Assembly: GCA_943735955.1 (NCBI GenBank)
Contig: OX030959.1
Coordinates: 5,675,241 to 5,739,240, forward strand
DNA from: Piscicola geometra
Taxonomy: Eukaryota > Annelida > Clitellata > Hirudinida > Piscicolidae
Direction of reading: 5' to 3'
DNA: 64,000 bases
Within the stretch, counting starts at the first letter, position 1, and each line of letters opens with the position of its first letter. Below the pieces are notes generated by a model that saw only the letters and a list, made by a program, of their open reading frames with translations, did not search any database and was not told where the DNA came from. The position numbers were made by a program, and so were the translations under genes. This document shows positions 41,162 through 54,789 of the stretch, in pieces.

Positions 41162-43908
41162 CTTAAATGTTTGTTGTTGTTCCTTTTTTAGTATAGTTTT
41201 TATGCTCAAAAGTTTTACTTTTCACGAGATTCACCTTTTACGTTATTTTGATTCTAATCTTGAGGTTATTCTTCACTGTTTAATATTTTCAGACTTGAAT
41301 TGATAAGAATGACCTGCAGAAGTAGTAAGGTGAGATATAAAAGTTAATTCATTAAGGTAGATTAAGAAGAAAAAGAGTTTTAATATAATAAAGTTTTTAC
41401 GAAACATTATTTGAATGATTTTATTAATGGTATTTTAAATGAATTTATTAATTCATTTATGAGCTATAATTAACTCTACAATAACATTATGGTCTGGCTT
41501 AGTCGAGAAAATGTAGTTAAAATGTAATGAAAAATAATAAACTTTCCTACCAGTCATAAAACTTAACTCAATCTGCTTTCAATCAACATTTCTGAATGTT
41601 CTTAATGCATCTAAACTTTAAATAGTTGAACCTTCAACCACCACGCTTATGTGTTTTCAAAGATCTTTCTATTTACCACTTGTTTTTACCGAGTTTGGAG
41701 CGACTTTTCAAACGATTACAAGTTAAATAATGTTTGAAAGCTTGAAAATACACTGAGAAAACAGTTTGAAAAGAATAATCTACTATTAATATGCTTCTGT
41801 TTTACCCACAAATATCACAATTAAATATTTTTAAATGAGAAAGTTAAATAGGATGAAATAATTTATATATAATTCTAATTATGTTACCTTTAAAATGAAA
41901 AGGTTTTCTTCGAACACGCGTTTTCTAGCTATTTATACAGTTTCTTTTCTTCTATTTGGCATATAGATATAGGAGCATATGTAACAACAAAACATAGGAA
42001 TAATGTATCTTTATATACCTATATTTACCTAGATAAAACCTTACATATAAACTAAAGACATAAACTATTTTTTAAGCTAGATTTTTATATCTTAACTATT
42101 TAAATAATTCGATAAAATTCTGCTGAAAAAAATATGGCCATATTTTCATATAATCCAATTTTCAAAAACTTTCGAATCTATTTTTTTCTTAAAAATTATT
42201 TCAAAGATGAGTTTTGGGTGTAATCGTTTTTCTTGATATTTTTATACCATACATTTTTCTGTTTTTTTAGGATTTCTGTAGTTAGAATTGTTTCAAAAAT
42301 ATATTTTTTTACAACTTTGAGTTAATCATTTATTTTGCTAAAGGCAAAATGGAATGAATAAGAATCAAATTTATTTAGAATGAATTTTGAAAATAAAACG
42401 ATACGGCAATAAAAACAAAAGCTATAAAAATGATATAAGAGACCGAATTTTATGAGAAAAATAATAACAACAAACGACATTAAAAGCGCCATAAAAAACA
42501 ATTCTATCATTTGTCAACGTTGAAAAACAAAGTGATAAAGAAAATAAAAACGCGACTAAAAAGCGTTTAAACAACTTAAGATTACGTTCTTTCAGAATCG
42601 ACAACTTTTAATAACTTTTTTTCAACTCTCTGCTGCATTCTCTATTTAATAGGTTAATTAAAAACTTTATCAAACTTTTTTTTTAATTTGAAAGATTAAT
42701 GCTCCGTTAGCACTGAGGAGCCTACATTCAAAGTCATTGGCTTGTTTATTAACTTTAGTAGCGACACCTCTTGTACATTAAACAATTGATTTTGCTTTTA
42801 TTTCTTTCTCATCATCCTCATCCTCATCTTCCTCTTTACTTTTTTTCATCTAAATAACTATTATTTTCATATTGAAATTGATTTAATCATACATTTCTAT
42901 TAAAAAAATTAAATAAACAATTCGTTTTTATTTTACAACCAGCTTGGAAAAAAAATTATCATGCCGAACGACCGTACCACAGATGTGTGTTTTGCAAAAC
43001 TTTCAATAGAGATTGCACATGCGTCAATTTGAAAATCTTAAACAATGGTTAATGAGACTCACAATGAATAATGAACAAATGAGATAAATGAAAGCACGTA
43101 TATTCACACAAACCAACGTATGAATACCGACCAAACCAGATCAAGATATAAATATATGCGCCTTTATATATAAAGTAATCTGACTCAAATTTGTTGAGTG
43201 CCTCAAATTCTCAGATGTTCATACAGCATATTGGAAGACTCTACTTGAGCATTTCTTTTAACCTTTAGTTTTTTTTTCTCAGAATTTTTCATCCTAATTT
43301 TATTTCAATTTTTTTCCTGCGTTTCTTGCAACTCCTTCAAAGTCTAATAGCAAATCTTCTTTGACAGTTTTCATGGGAATTTGCGTATAAAAGCCGACCG
43401 TCTGTTCATTCACTAACACATCTAATAGTTTTTCTCCCTTTTTTCATTGTACAAGTATGTCAACTTTTGTATTTATTTTTTTTTCAAAAGACTAAATTAC
43501 ATATATCTTTTTATTTATTTAAAATTGAATTGCAACTATAACCAATAAAAGTAACATTTAAAATAACTTAAACATAAAATATATTTAGAGCCATAAAATG
43601 AAATAATGTTATAAATACGGACCGTTCTGATTCAGGGCAATAAAAACCAATGTGAAAAATAAATAAAATGAAGCATGCAGATGATATGGGAATAATAAAA
43701 CAAAAAACAAGATTGAATTGAATTTAAAAAACAGTATAGATAATTGACAAAATCCAAAATCATTAATGTTTTCATTTTCATAACATTTTTTTTTCATGAC
43801 ATTTTTTTTACATGACATTCCTATTTTTTGTCAAAACTTTTTCAATAGTATCATCTTCTTCATCATCATTCCAAGCCCTGTCCTCCTTTCATTTAATCAG
43901 AGCCTCAA

Positions 43909-44035
43909 CATCATCATTATCATCATCATCATCATCATTATCATCGTCATCATCATCATTATCATCGTCATCATCATCATCACCACCAAAACCATCATCA
44001 TCATCCTCATCATCAGTATTATCATCATCAGCAGC

Positions 44036-44067
<32 letters not shown>

Positions 44068-44102
44068 CATCATCACCACCATCACCATCATCATCATCAT
44101 CT
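43909..44102. repeat. CAT/ATC trinucleotide array
   Basis: Nearly continuous CAT/ATC units with few interruptions (CGT, ACC, CAG). All overlapping ORFs (Ile-, Ser- or Met-rich) are artefacts of the repeat. Confidence 0.9.
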
Positions 44103-44320
44103 GGTTTTCAACAGCAACCGCATCATCATCTAATCAAGTGTTATTAAAGCATTTAATGGCGACTCACACGTCTGTCAGGGTACTTGGCATTTTTCAGTAG
44201 CCACCAGTGTTTCTTTTTTTTGCGATACATTATTTCCGAAAAGTCAAATATTTTTCTTTTGTCATTGAACAAAAAATGCTTCATTTCTAGCTCGACCGAA
44301 AAATCATAAAATGAGGCTAG

Positions 44321-44363
44321 TGATGATGATGAAGATGAAGATGATGATGATGGTGATGATGAT
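44321..44363. repeat. GAT/ATG trinucleotide array in inverse orientation
   Basis: GATGATG units, the reverse complement of the array 220 bases to the left, so the two could pair as a stem. Confidence 0.85.
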
Positions 44364-47300
44364 ACCTACAGATCGAGCGCCAATTCAAATTATATGACAT
44401 TACAAACAAAACTATAAAACGTGCTGATCTGTAAACCTTTGAATTTAAGCGATATCATGTAAGTATTTTTTATTTGTGTCTTAGCATATAAGTTTCATGT
44501 ATCTATGGGACAGTATAATTTTACATTTGGTTTATTTTTATAAAAACGGTTGCTTGTTTTTTTTCATACATGTGTAAGAAAGAAGAGTGCTTGAGGAGAT
44601 GAGTTCATAAAGTGATGAAAGCTTTAAGAAGAGAACGGAAGCATGATGAAAAGACGAAAATATTGATGGAAGAAAAGATTAGTAAATGATGAATGGATAA
44701 ATAGATAATGTTGCAAGACTAAGAAGAGTATTGAAAAAAATAAATTGATTGTCGGGGTGGTTGAGTAACGGTGCTGAAGTGAAGAAAAACGAGCATTTTT
44801 TGTTTATTTCAATACTTTATCAATCCGATTCAGTTTCATTCAAACTAATCTTACAGTTTCTATGGCGTCTTGTATGTAACGATAAAAATACTTTTAAAAG
44901 TCTTTGGGATATTTGGGAGATTGACAACCCATTTAAAGCACTCGTTGAAAGTTTTTTCCATTTATTGACACAAATTCAAATGACATGGTTAACGTATGTG
45001 TATATATGTATATATAACTCCATAAGCATCATGTCGATATACGAGTTGTTCGCCACGTACAAAATGAAAGTAATAATTATTCAATGAAATAATTCTAAAT
45101 AACTTCCAGAATTTTTTATTATTAATGAAATAGAATAAACAAGTTTAGTTTGCCGTATAAGGATTAATTATTCAGTCTATTAATTTTTTTATTTGTGTTG
45201 CTGCATTTTTATTTTAACTGGCTGAATGTTGATTGAAATATAACTAATCAGATCATTATGATTACGTCATTATTATGATAAAACTAATGATAGGAATGAT
45301 TGAAATGATTATAGGGCAATTAAAGACTTTATAAAGCGATGATGAGTGTGATAAATGTGAATAAATCAGTTTTAAAATGTATGATGACATGTATTTTGGC
45401 TAACTCTTAAAAAACAAAACTTAAAAACCGATTAAATGAAGATGATGAGGTGGTTTTTAATTGAAGATTAGCAGGATTTCCTGATGACAATGCCCGATCA
45501 TTTGTTTTCCACTTTTTATTTATGACTAGACAATAACTAAATCTATGTTTTTTATATTTAAATTTAGTATAATAATTCCAAATTTGAGAATTACTAAAAA
45601 AATTTTGGACAAATTAATATTTGGAAAAAATAAATGTAAAAAAAGATTTTTTCGCTATTCTTATGAAAATGGTTATGTTTTTCATATTACTAGCATCTTC
45701 TTGAAGTATTCCCAGGTAAAAAAAATAACTAAGAATATATCTAAATGATCGATTGAAAGTATAACATTATAACTCTTTTTTTTGCTTATTCTTAGTGATT
45801 TCTATATTTCTTTAAAAAATTGGAAAAAAGTAAATTTTTGTGAAAGTTTAATATTTGTTTGAGTTTCTTAAGACTAAGTTTGGATGAAAAAAAAACTGAT
45901 CGAAAACGTTTTTCTTTTTCTTTTTTAATGTTGAACAGGCAATAATTTAAGCTAAAGTCTGAAAAAATTGTACTGAAAAGGTGGGTAAAATCATAAATAA
46001 AAAAAATTCGAGTAGAAACTTCTCCAGATGGGTATCTGGACTGATGAAGAATTAATTTAGTAAAAAATGTTTTTGTGAGTTTAGTCTGCCAAATCTCGAG
46101 TATAGATCGGGGATTGATGGGAATTTCAGACATTTAGCAACGTTTTTCTATTTAAGATAAATTTAACAAAAGTTTATACAAGTGGCTTTTGAGATAGAAT
46201 TTTCAATGGATTTTCATATGAAGTTGTTATAACAGAATATTGCACAAACTAAAAGCTAACTAAAAATGATTTGTTATAAAAACGGAAAAATTCAATAAAA
46301 ATCAATTGAACAAACTTATAAAGTAAATAAACTTTATTTTTAAAAAATTGAAAAAACAATAGTAAACATTTCAAGAAAATAATGAACAAAATAAATGCAT
46401 ATATGAAAAATGCGGCAACAGATACAACAGTAAGAACGATGTTCACCACAACTTTCATTATATTTCACTCAAAAAATCTTCAATTATGATTCATGAAGTT
46501 TGCAGTATAAATTATAATTTTTAAAATTCTATTTTTTAAACATAATTTTTTTCATTTTTTTTACAATCTTAATATTTAACTAACATTTAAAGTTTCTAAT
46601 GAATGTGTTAAGCTTTTTTTTTGACATCAAGCTTCAGTCTGAGACTGTATGAATAGTATGAGGATCAACTCCAGGCCTGATCACGTTTTGTATCTCCAGC
46701 TTAAAAGTAATAATTCCGTTAGACTATCTAAATCCAATGTCTTAAACATACATATTATTTAAACTTTTTCATAAATATGTTAAAAGCCATGTCCTGTAAA
46801 AATAACAATTTCAAAATTAGAGTGTCATTTACCCCTAAAGGACAATTGAGAAAGATGCTTCAATACTCACATATATATAATCGAATAGCTATCTATATAT
46901 ACGTGTTCAAGGGGGTGTATGTTTTGAGATATATAAATACACCATAAATGCTAAATGAATAACATGAATTATCATCAACAGATCGCTTAAAGAACTAATA
47001 AAATACAAAATACAAAATAATAATATAAAAATGCTTTTTTTACTATTAAAATAATTATTAATGGCTAAAGCATTCAAACAGAAAAAACGGAGACTTTAAA
47101 GCTTAAGATTTAACCGAATTTAGAGATAAGTTCTAAATAGTTAAGACTAAATTAGTTTTTAGTTTTAGATAAAAGGTATGATAAACCAGGATTGTTTAAT
47201 GGAACATAGGAGATGAAGGTGACGTTACTATAGAGTTTTTATCCGCTACCGAATCGAAGGGCAGTAGAAAATGAAGGAAGTAACATTTTTATCCTGTATC

Positions 47301-48775
47301 AGTTATCCATTCCGCAACAATCAGATACCTTTGTAGCTAAAGCGAAAGAAACTACAGATAATGATGACCGAGAGAGGTAATCGTTTAAATAGTTATCATT
47401 ATAAAAATTAGTTCGAGTAGAAGGATAATAGACATGACAATAGTATGGGTTGTAGTGGAGTACTTCAAAGTGGATAGTGCTAAATGATTTCTGTAGGATT
47501 TTCTTGTTTACTGGTTTTAAAAGCGTGAGTTCATGAGAGCATAAGGTCTTAAGTTATTCAGTAGAATCTATTTAAAGCTTGATTTGTGAGTAGACATTTT
47601 ATCCTATTTCCGGATAGACAAGAGCAAGTATGGATTCATTTTTAGAGAATTATTTTTAGCATTTCACAGTAAAGACTCTAAAACTCGCAATAAAAGACGA
47701 CACATGAGAATAATAATGCAAAAATGACGGAGACAACTCCTTATGCTGTGCGTGCTTGCAAGTCTCTAAACTTTTAAGATCCACAACGTTAACAAGAAAA
47801 TGATTCGATAAACGAGTCTTTAAATGATTACTAGTTTGATAATTATATGAAAATGTCAAGAATACAATAAAATTAATTGTATATTTAATAATATGTCACG
47901 TGTAATAATTAATTTTCATAAATTAAAAAACAGGAGTCCTAATGTTGAAAACGAGATATTTGAAAATCATAATGATGAATGATTATTTGGCCCCGGCACA
48001 GCTAATACTAGTCACAAGACGATTCCACGATCACAACAGTACTACTACACACATTTATATAGCAAAATGAAACACGCATGTAAAACTATGAAGTTTTTAG
48101 ATTACCGATCAATCTTCTAAAGATTAATTTTGCTAGTCTGATAAAATTGTTCTGACGGCAGGATGAAACTGCTCACAATATTTATAAACGCCATGATTGT
48201 CAAATAATATTATGTAGCCATGATTGAATTTGAAATAAAATTCAATTGATTATCAACATAGTTTAAATGTAAAATTTGTTTAAATTGTTGGAAATAAATC
48301 AAATAAAAAAGACTGAAGAAGTGATTAACGTTATTATCTAATGATAAGAGGTTCTGAGACCTACAAGCTTAATATATTTTTGAACTGTGACGAAAACATT
48401 GAATGAATACCAAATATATGTACATATTAAACAAAGTCTAAACATTTACGCCATTAAATTAGTAAAAACAGAAGAACGTCATAATTACAAGAGATCGTGA
48501 CCAAATCATTGTTTTCATTACACATTTTCTATTCCAATTTTCGATTATAATGGCAAATTAATTTTAGTCTAAAATCAAATAACTATTTAAGTTTTATGAT
48601 CGATACAAACGATATATAAGGGTATTAAAACTTTTTTGATAGACTACATTATACAGTGAAGACATGCGAAAAGCGTGGTTTGGTTGATTGTTGAACCAAC
48701 CACTTAATAAGTCAACCGTTGGTTTGTTTTATCCTGGAAATCGATAATATATCAATCAACGTTGTTTACCCGTCA

Positions 48776-48781
48776 TTTATT
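48776..48781 (-). terminator. Candidate poly(A) signal for Post2
   Basis: TTTATT on the plus strand reads AATAAA on the minus strand, about 157 bases past the Post2 stop. This is the first canonical hexamer downstream and a sensible distance, but the motif is common by chance in DNA this AT-rich. Confidence 0.35.
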
Positions 48782-48937
48782 CCTTTGAATAAGTTTTTGA
48801 ATCTTTCCAAAATCTGAACAATCAGCAAACTTTACTCAACTTCCTTGCACAAGCACCTCTGTTCCAACGAAATTTCTTTCAACCATGCACCACTCTTCCC
48901 CATTCATCATATTACTTCTTACCAATACAAATAGCCT

Positions 48938-49281
48938 TTAGTTCAGCCCTCCAACAGACGAGTGACAAGGGTGGTGATGATGGTGGTGGTGGTGGCTTGA
49001 AGAAATCGATCCATTGTTTCCGAGCGTAGTGGTTGACTGGGGAGGGGAGTCAGGCTGGTCTTTGATCAACACCTTGACGCGCTCGTTCAGTTTTTTCCTT
49101 TTCATTCTGCGGTTTTGAAACCATACTTTCACTTGGCGTTCTGAAAGATGCAGCTTGCAAGAAATCTCCCACCTCTTCTGCCTTGTTATGTAAGAATTTC
49201 CCACAAACTCATTCTCCAGCACCATCGTTTGATAACGCGTGTAGGGTTTACGTTTTTTTCTTTGTCTTGCCTGCTGCTGAT
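48938..49281 (-). CDS. Post2: Post2 posterior Hox gene, exon 2: homeodomain
   Basis: Second exon, 113 residues plus the split Asp224. The acceptor AG is at 49283-49282, and the joined reading is [20 protein letters not shown]. The homeodomain is residues 230-289. Marks of the posterior class are KKRKPY in the N-terminal arm, VLENEF in helix 1, [12 protein letters not shown] before and in helix 2, and [17 protein letters not shown] in helix 3, with N51 intact. The pattern matches spiralian Post2 better than arthropod Abd-B or Post1. The C-terminal tail has a Ser/Pro-rich stretch (DSPPQSTTT) and eight consecutive histidines (320-327), and ends HSSVGGLN with a TAA stop. The product should be a nuclear transcription factor giving posterior identity, expected to prefer TTTAT-type sites. 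It sits 5' of the Lox gene on the same strand, which fits collinear cluster order. Confidence 0.95.
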
Positions 49282-52200
49282 CTGAATTTTGGGGAAGTAT
49301 AGTCCTATTTTAAATGTTTATGTAACTTAAAGAAATGAAAAAGTAGATTGTGTTGTGAAAGATTTAAAAATAAACAATTAAATAATTCATAATGATTCAA
49401 AAAAGATGTCAAATATTGATCTTAGTCATAAGAAAAGGTCAAGAAATTATTAGAGATAGAAAAGAATGAAATTCAATTGTAGAAAAGCTTTGTTGTTAGG
49501 AAGCACTCCGTTGGATATTTCTAATCTAAGACTTTCAATAAGAGGGCTGCTTATAAAAGATCTGTCCGACCTGATGAATAGCTGGATGAACGAATAAGCG
49601 CTTAAATAAAAGAGGCGCTATAAAACTGGCTGAAAGCGATGGATGCATTGATGAAGATGAATGACAAAAGAAAAAAAATAATTTGTAATAGTAGTTATAA
49701 TCTAGAAGTTTGGATTTTTTTGGGTTTTGCGATATATTTATAAAACATGATAGATATAAAACAATAAAAATCTAAAAGCATATAATTTGTTTCAATAAAT
49801 AACTCATTCCGATACTCACAAAAGCGATAATTGAGTTACATTCGTGCATAAATAACTTATAGAGGTACTTTCCTTTAAGCTCTTCTCTCTAGAAAAAAAC
49901 TTGTGAAAAGATTAATTATGCATTTTGAAAAAAATAGTTTTTTCTGCTTTTAACTCGAGGTGCCCACGTTTTATGTAGCATATAAATCATACTTACATAA
50001 CAATGTAATGAAAAAATGTTTTTTAATAAATAGTCTTAAAATTTGTCAAGTCGTACAAACAACGGAAGTTTTGAAAAACGAAACAAGTATGATTTTAAGT
50101 ATTTCAAGCCAATAAATTGAAAGGTATGATTGTAAATTAAAGTATGAAACAAACGAGTGGAAAGGTAAAACTGGTCGAACACCACAGAAAAAAAACTGAA
50201 TCTATAAATTGTTAAAAGGATTTTCGGATAAAGCGAAAAACTTAATAAACTGATAAATATTAAAATCGAAGGATGGGTTGAATACATGACTGGTACAGTT
50301 ATAAATAAATCAAAGAATAGAGAGAGGAAAAGTAGATAGATAAATGAATGAAACGGCGAGAGCAGCCAACACCTTCTGGCTTGGTGCCTGAAAAGTCAAT
50401 CTTCGTCTAAGTTATTAATGGAGCAAGAGTTAACCAAGTTAAATTCAAACGAAGACCCATCCAAATTCAATTAGACATATATGTGTATAAATGATTTGAA
50501 ATAAGTAGATTTTTTTCCATACATTCACTTTTCCAGAATCATTTAAATCTTTAAAAAAGTTTTTAAACTTTTTTCACGTGAAAAAATGACATACATTAGG
50601 CGTATAAATAAATCAGATATAAATATATTAGAAGATGTCTCGTGCTCTGCGAGAAGCCATTAATTCTTGTTGCTGCTTATCTAGCTATTAGGCCTTCTGC
50701 TTGAAGTGGTGGGTGATGGGATTAGAGTGGTAATGTTGAGTTATGAAGGTTTACTTTTTTTTTTGATTGATTACTGCGGCACATTTGGTAATTAGTAGAC
50801 CATAGGTAGCTTTCTTTTGATTGAAGTCAACTTAAATGTTTTAACATAAATTTTTTAAGTAAAAAAAAATAAAAAACATATGTTAGAAGGAAAAAATCAA
50901 ACACTTGTTCTTGGTTGTAACTTTTACAAATTTTGAAAATCATTAGAAAGGCTGAAGTCTGATTTAAGGCAGCCACACCCAAAATACACAAAAAACTATG
51001 ATTAATGGCTGACCCTATCAGCGTTGACAACTCTTGTATTAGGCTGAAACAAAGTTATGAAATGGATTTTAATTGAATTGAATGATCTTAAAAAAATGAA
51101 AATACTTTTTTATAATATGACATTTGAGCCGAAGAAAATGTATATTAATAAGTACATTTTGATGTGAACCACTAAAAAATTCTATCACGCTAGTAATTTA
51201 AACATTTTGAAATATGAATAGAAATTATTTTGCCTTGAAGTCATTATATGAAAGAATAATGCCAAAATTTAATGTTTGAAACGCAACACAAGCAGAGGCG
51301 TTAAGATGAGAAAGCTTTATGATCCAGAAACTTTTGAATATAAATAGGTGTTCATTCTGAATGTGAATACTTGAAAAGGATTTTTTTGAATCGCATATTT
51401 CATAATGCATTCCTATTTTCTTTTATGAATAGTGACTTTTAGATATATTATTATTTTTAAAAAGATAAAAAAAAATAGAAATATATTTGAAAACAAAACA
51501 ATACTAAATTTCTATTGTATGAAAAAAATCACAGTAGATGTCAAGTCTCAAAACTTAGAAACACTTTGTGTTAATTCAATTTTCAAAATTTAATTGGTTT
51601 GTGGGAAGAATGAGACGGGGATTGGCAATGAGTAATGAAGACTTTAGATTTTTGCGGGCTAGTATTGGCAAATTGAAAATATATATTTAAAAAAAAAAGA
51701 TTTAGTTGTAACGTAAACTTCACATGCTGTATTTCATAGCCGATTTAATCAGTTTATAATAAAAATGCAAAGTTTATAGCCTCAGAGCAAGAAATTAATT
51801 TTTATATAATTAGAAAATTTTATGTTTTTTCATAGCATCATAATCAGTTTAAACCTAAAATGAAGCTATATAATGAATTATATTTTTATTAAATTAAAAA
51901 TCAAAAAAACGTTTTAAGGTATTTTCAATATTGGTCAATAAATGCCATTCAATTTTGGATCAGTGATGTACTCAATGATTTTTAAACAAATATTTATATG
52001 AGTGTGTTCAAAAAAGAAAATCATGCACTAGACTGGGAAAAAAGTCCGTTATAAGTAACGCACAGCCTCAAATAGGAGCAGACAGACAAACAGTAAAACA
52101 CGAAAGCCCTTCAACATGCACCTAGATAACCAGATTTTTTAACACATATATGCATACCGACAGGCATATATACATGCCGAGAGTCACACAAATAGACAAA

Positions 52201-54789
52201 CACGCAGCCAGACATAATGATGCAGAAATATTCCCAAATGAGGAGAATAATCATGCTAGTAAGAAGGACAAGCCATAAAAAGTACTTTATGTTGTGACAA
52301 TTATAATAACAAGCATAGCATCATCATCGTCTCCAAAACTTAGAACTTTAGTTTTGACATTTTATAAATAAAAGCTTTTGTTTCTATTATACATTATTTT
52401 TCTTTAAAAACCATTAAAGATATATTTTCTTAGAAATATACCAAAAGCATCTATTTCACCATCATCTTTCTCACCCTTACTTTAATGACCATCATTTTCA
52501 CCACATTCATCTTCATCGCCATCTGCTCCATCCCTGACATAAAAACTTTCCAGCATTTACATTATCATCTTCTCCACCATCATCTTCTTTTTTAAATCCT
52601 CACAACCACTTTCACAAAAAACATCATCATCACTATCATCCCCTTCTTCATCATCCCCATAAATATCATCACCACCTTCCTTAATCACGAAATAATCTCA
52701 AACCCCGTTCCAAAACAAACTTTTTACCATATATCATACAATGCACCAAGTGAACCCTTACAAACATACGTATCACGCATACACACACGTACACAAGCAT
52801 TTGAATGTCTCAATTTTACAAACAGCATGATGATGTTTTTTGAGATAGTTTTATTTTCCTTTATTCATTTTTAGAACGTTATGCTTCTTGTAATTACTTC
52901 TTGCCTCCAATAAACACTCTATTAATCGTTTGTTAATTGTTAAGATTGCAAGACAATTAAAGACTAAAGACACATTATTCTATTGTTTTTTTTTTATTAA
53001 TGATAAACATATCGGAAAAAAATTAAACAAATATTTCATAATTTACATAAAACATATTTTAGATAAATATTCATACTCTACATCATACGCATACATTTAT
53101 TTGCAAAACGCTTCTATAGAAAGGTCTATTTATATATACGAAGAAAAGCGAAAAAATAATGCGTTTTAAGAAATGCATCACAAAATGTATATAAGAAAAT
53201 ATGTTTTTTGTGTGTTTTTTCTTCTGCAGCAAGCAGCTCGACACTCAGCAACAGCTCATATTGGCATGTTTTTTGCAAAACCCTTGGATCAATACCTTTT
53301 CGAAGCAGAATAGAAAATGCATTTTTCCCATTTTCTTTTCAATTTTTCATTTTTTAATTAATAATTTCGAAGAATTAAATTTTGTTTTTTTCTTAAGTGT
53401 TTTTCAAGCTGTCTATAAATCGAATTATTATATATCAAATGAAAAAATTGAGCTTGAACTGGAAGTTGCTGCATTTTGCAAAACAGCGAATTAACATATT
53501 GCTAAACGAATAAAAATTAAAAATTTAATTTTTGAAACGAACTTCTTATAATAGTGAATAGAATAAAAATATTTCCTATGCAGTAATGAAAATGTTTTTT
53601 TCCTTCTTAAAACCATAAATAAATAACGCCTCATACGGTTCTTCGACTTTCCCACTTTCTTATCATGCTAGGGCACACATACAGATAAAAACATATATAA
53701 AAACAAAAACAAAAAATTTCAGAGAAGCATACAAGACCCTCATCAACGCTTTCAGTTATGAACAGAAGAAAGCAATACCTCCAATGACATTGACAATGCC
53801 ACAAACACATAGAAAGTGCGCCTAGCATTAGTTAATCAAGTTTATTGATTTATCTAGTCATCCATATGCAAGCATGAAAATCCTGAAGCATATTTAGACA
53901 TCTAACGAACGAATCAAATCAATATCTTTTTCCCATCATGTCTCTGAAACAAGACCAGCGTTATTAGCTTTCAAAAGTTTATTTTCTATAATTTCAAAAA
54001 TTCCATTTTCAATCGAATTATGTGGTTTTAAATGTATTGATTAATAATATTTCAAAATCGAGTTGACAAGAAGTCATTATTATTTGCAATATCGAAGAAT
54101 AGTTGAAAATGTATTTCAGTATGATAAGAACCACGAGATTCGATAAAGGAGTTGAAAAGTATATTCTAAAACTTTAAAGCAGATCGCTAATGAATATTTT
54201 GTGAAATATAGGAATTCCTTTTTTACTTTTTATCAATTTTTATTGCTAAATTATTAATATTCATTTAACGCGTTTTTTTAATTAAAAGTAAATCCTTAAT
54301 TATTAGACAATCTTTTTAAAAAAATTGTGAACAAATATTTCATTGCATTAACTTTTTTATATTCAAAAGATGTCTGTATAAAAATCATGCCTTGATAACT
54401 CGTCGCTAGGCCAGACACCTTGAGAAGAAAACACAACATGGCGTATTGAAAATATATTATTTAAAACATTTCAAATGTTATATTACAAGTTTCATAATTA
54501 ATATATTTTTGAAATGAACGAAATGTCGAAAAAATCCCAGCCTGCCAACTCGTATTTCGACAAACTTGCAGTAAAGCATAAACAAAGCGTTATGAAAATC
54601 GATAGATATCGACCATTAAGGCAGAAGTGGTGAATATAATTCATAACACTCTATTATTCATGCACTCTTTTATAATTATGAAATTGTTCCAAATAGATGC
54701 AAGATAGAAGCATTCATTTGAATTAATTACGAAGACAAAAGAAAATACTTGGCCCTCATTCGCAAATAATAAAAATGACAGCAACTCAC
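49282..54789 (-). other. Intron of Post2
   Basis: The 5.5 kb intron between the GTGAGT donor at 54789 and the AAAATTCAG acceptor ending at 49282. It holds a GC-richer island at 50640-50760 that includes CCATTAATT (50657-50665), a CA-rich stretch at about 52030-52260, and a pyrimidine-rich, degenerate TCATC repeat at about 52440-52690. No homeobox or other protein domain was seen in the short ORFs inside it. Confidence 0.85.
52440..52690. repeat. Pyrimidine-rich TCATC degenerate repeat
   Basis: Scattered CATCATC, TCATCTTC and CCATC units within the Post2 intron, with strong strand bias (little G on the plus strand). Confidence 0.6.

Larger units (their letters stand above)
41162..48937. other. 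Lox2-Post2 intergenic region
   Basis: About 7.8 kb from the Lox start codon to the Post2 stop. It must hold the Lox promoter and 5' UTR and the Post2 3' UTR. It includes CAT/ATC arrays (43909-44102) with an inverse GAT array (44321-44363), GC-richer islands at about 42960-43240, 46620-46700, 47215-47370 and 47980-48060, and two chance-length ORFs at 44749-45087 (+, no ATG at its start) and 45792-46133 (-, 113 residues, no recognised domain). No clear TATA or initiator for Lox2 could be picked. Confidence 0.7.

Noticed and set aside
41162..41209. Sixteen-residue N-terminal extension of Lox2
   Set aside because: It would need a TTG start; the first in-frame ATG after the upstream stop is 41161.
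43796..44200. Ile-, Ser- and Met-rich ORFs between Lox2 and Post2
   Set aside because: Produced by the CAT/ATC array in different frames.
44749..45087. 112-residue plus-strand ORF
   Set aside because: No ATG at its start, no recognised domain, length within chance for this many frames.
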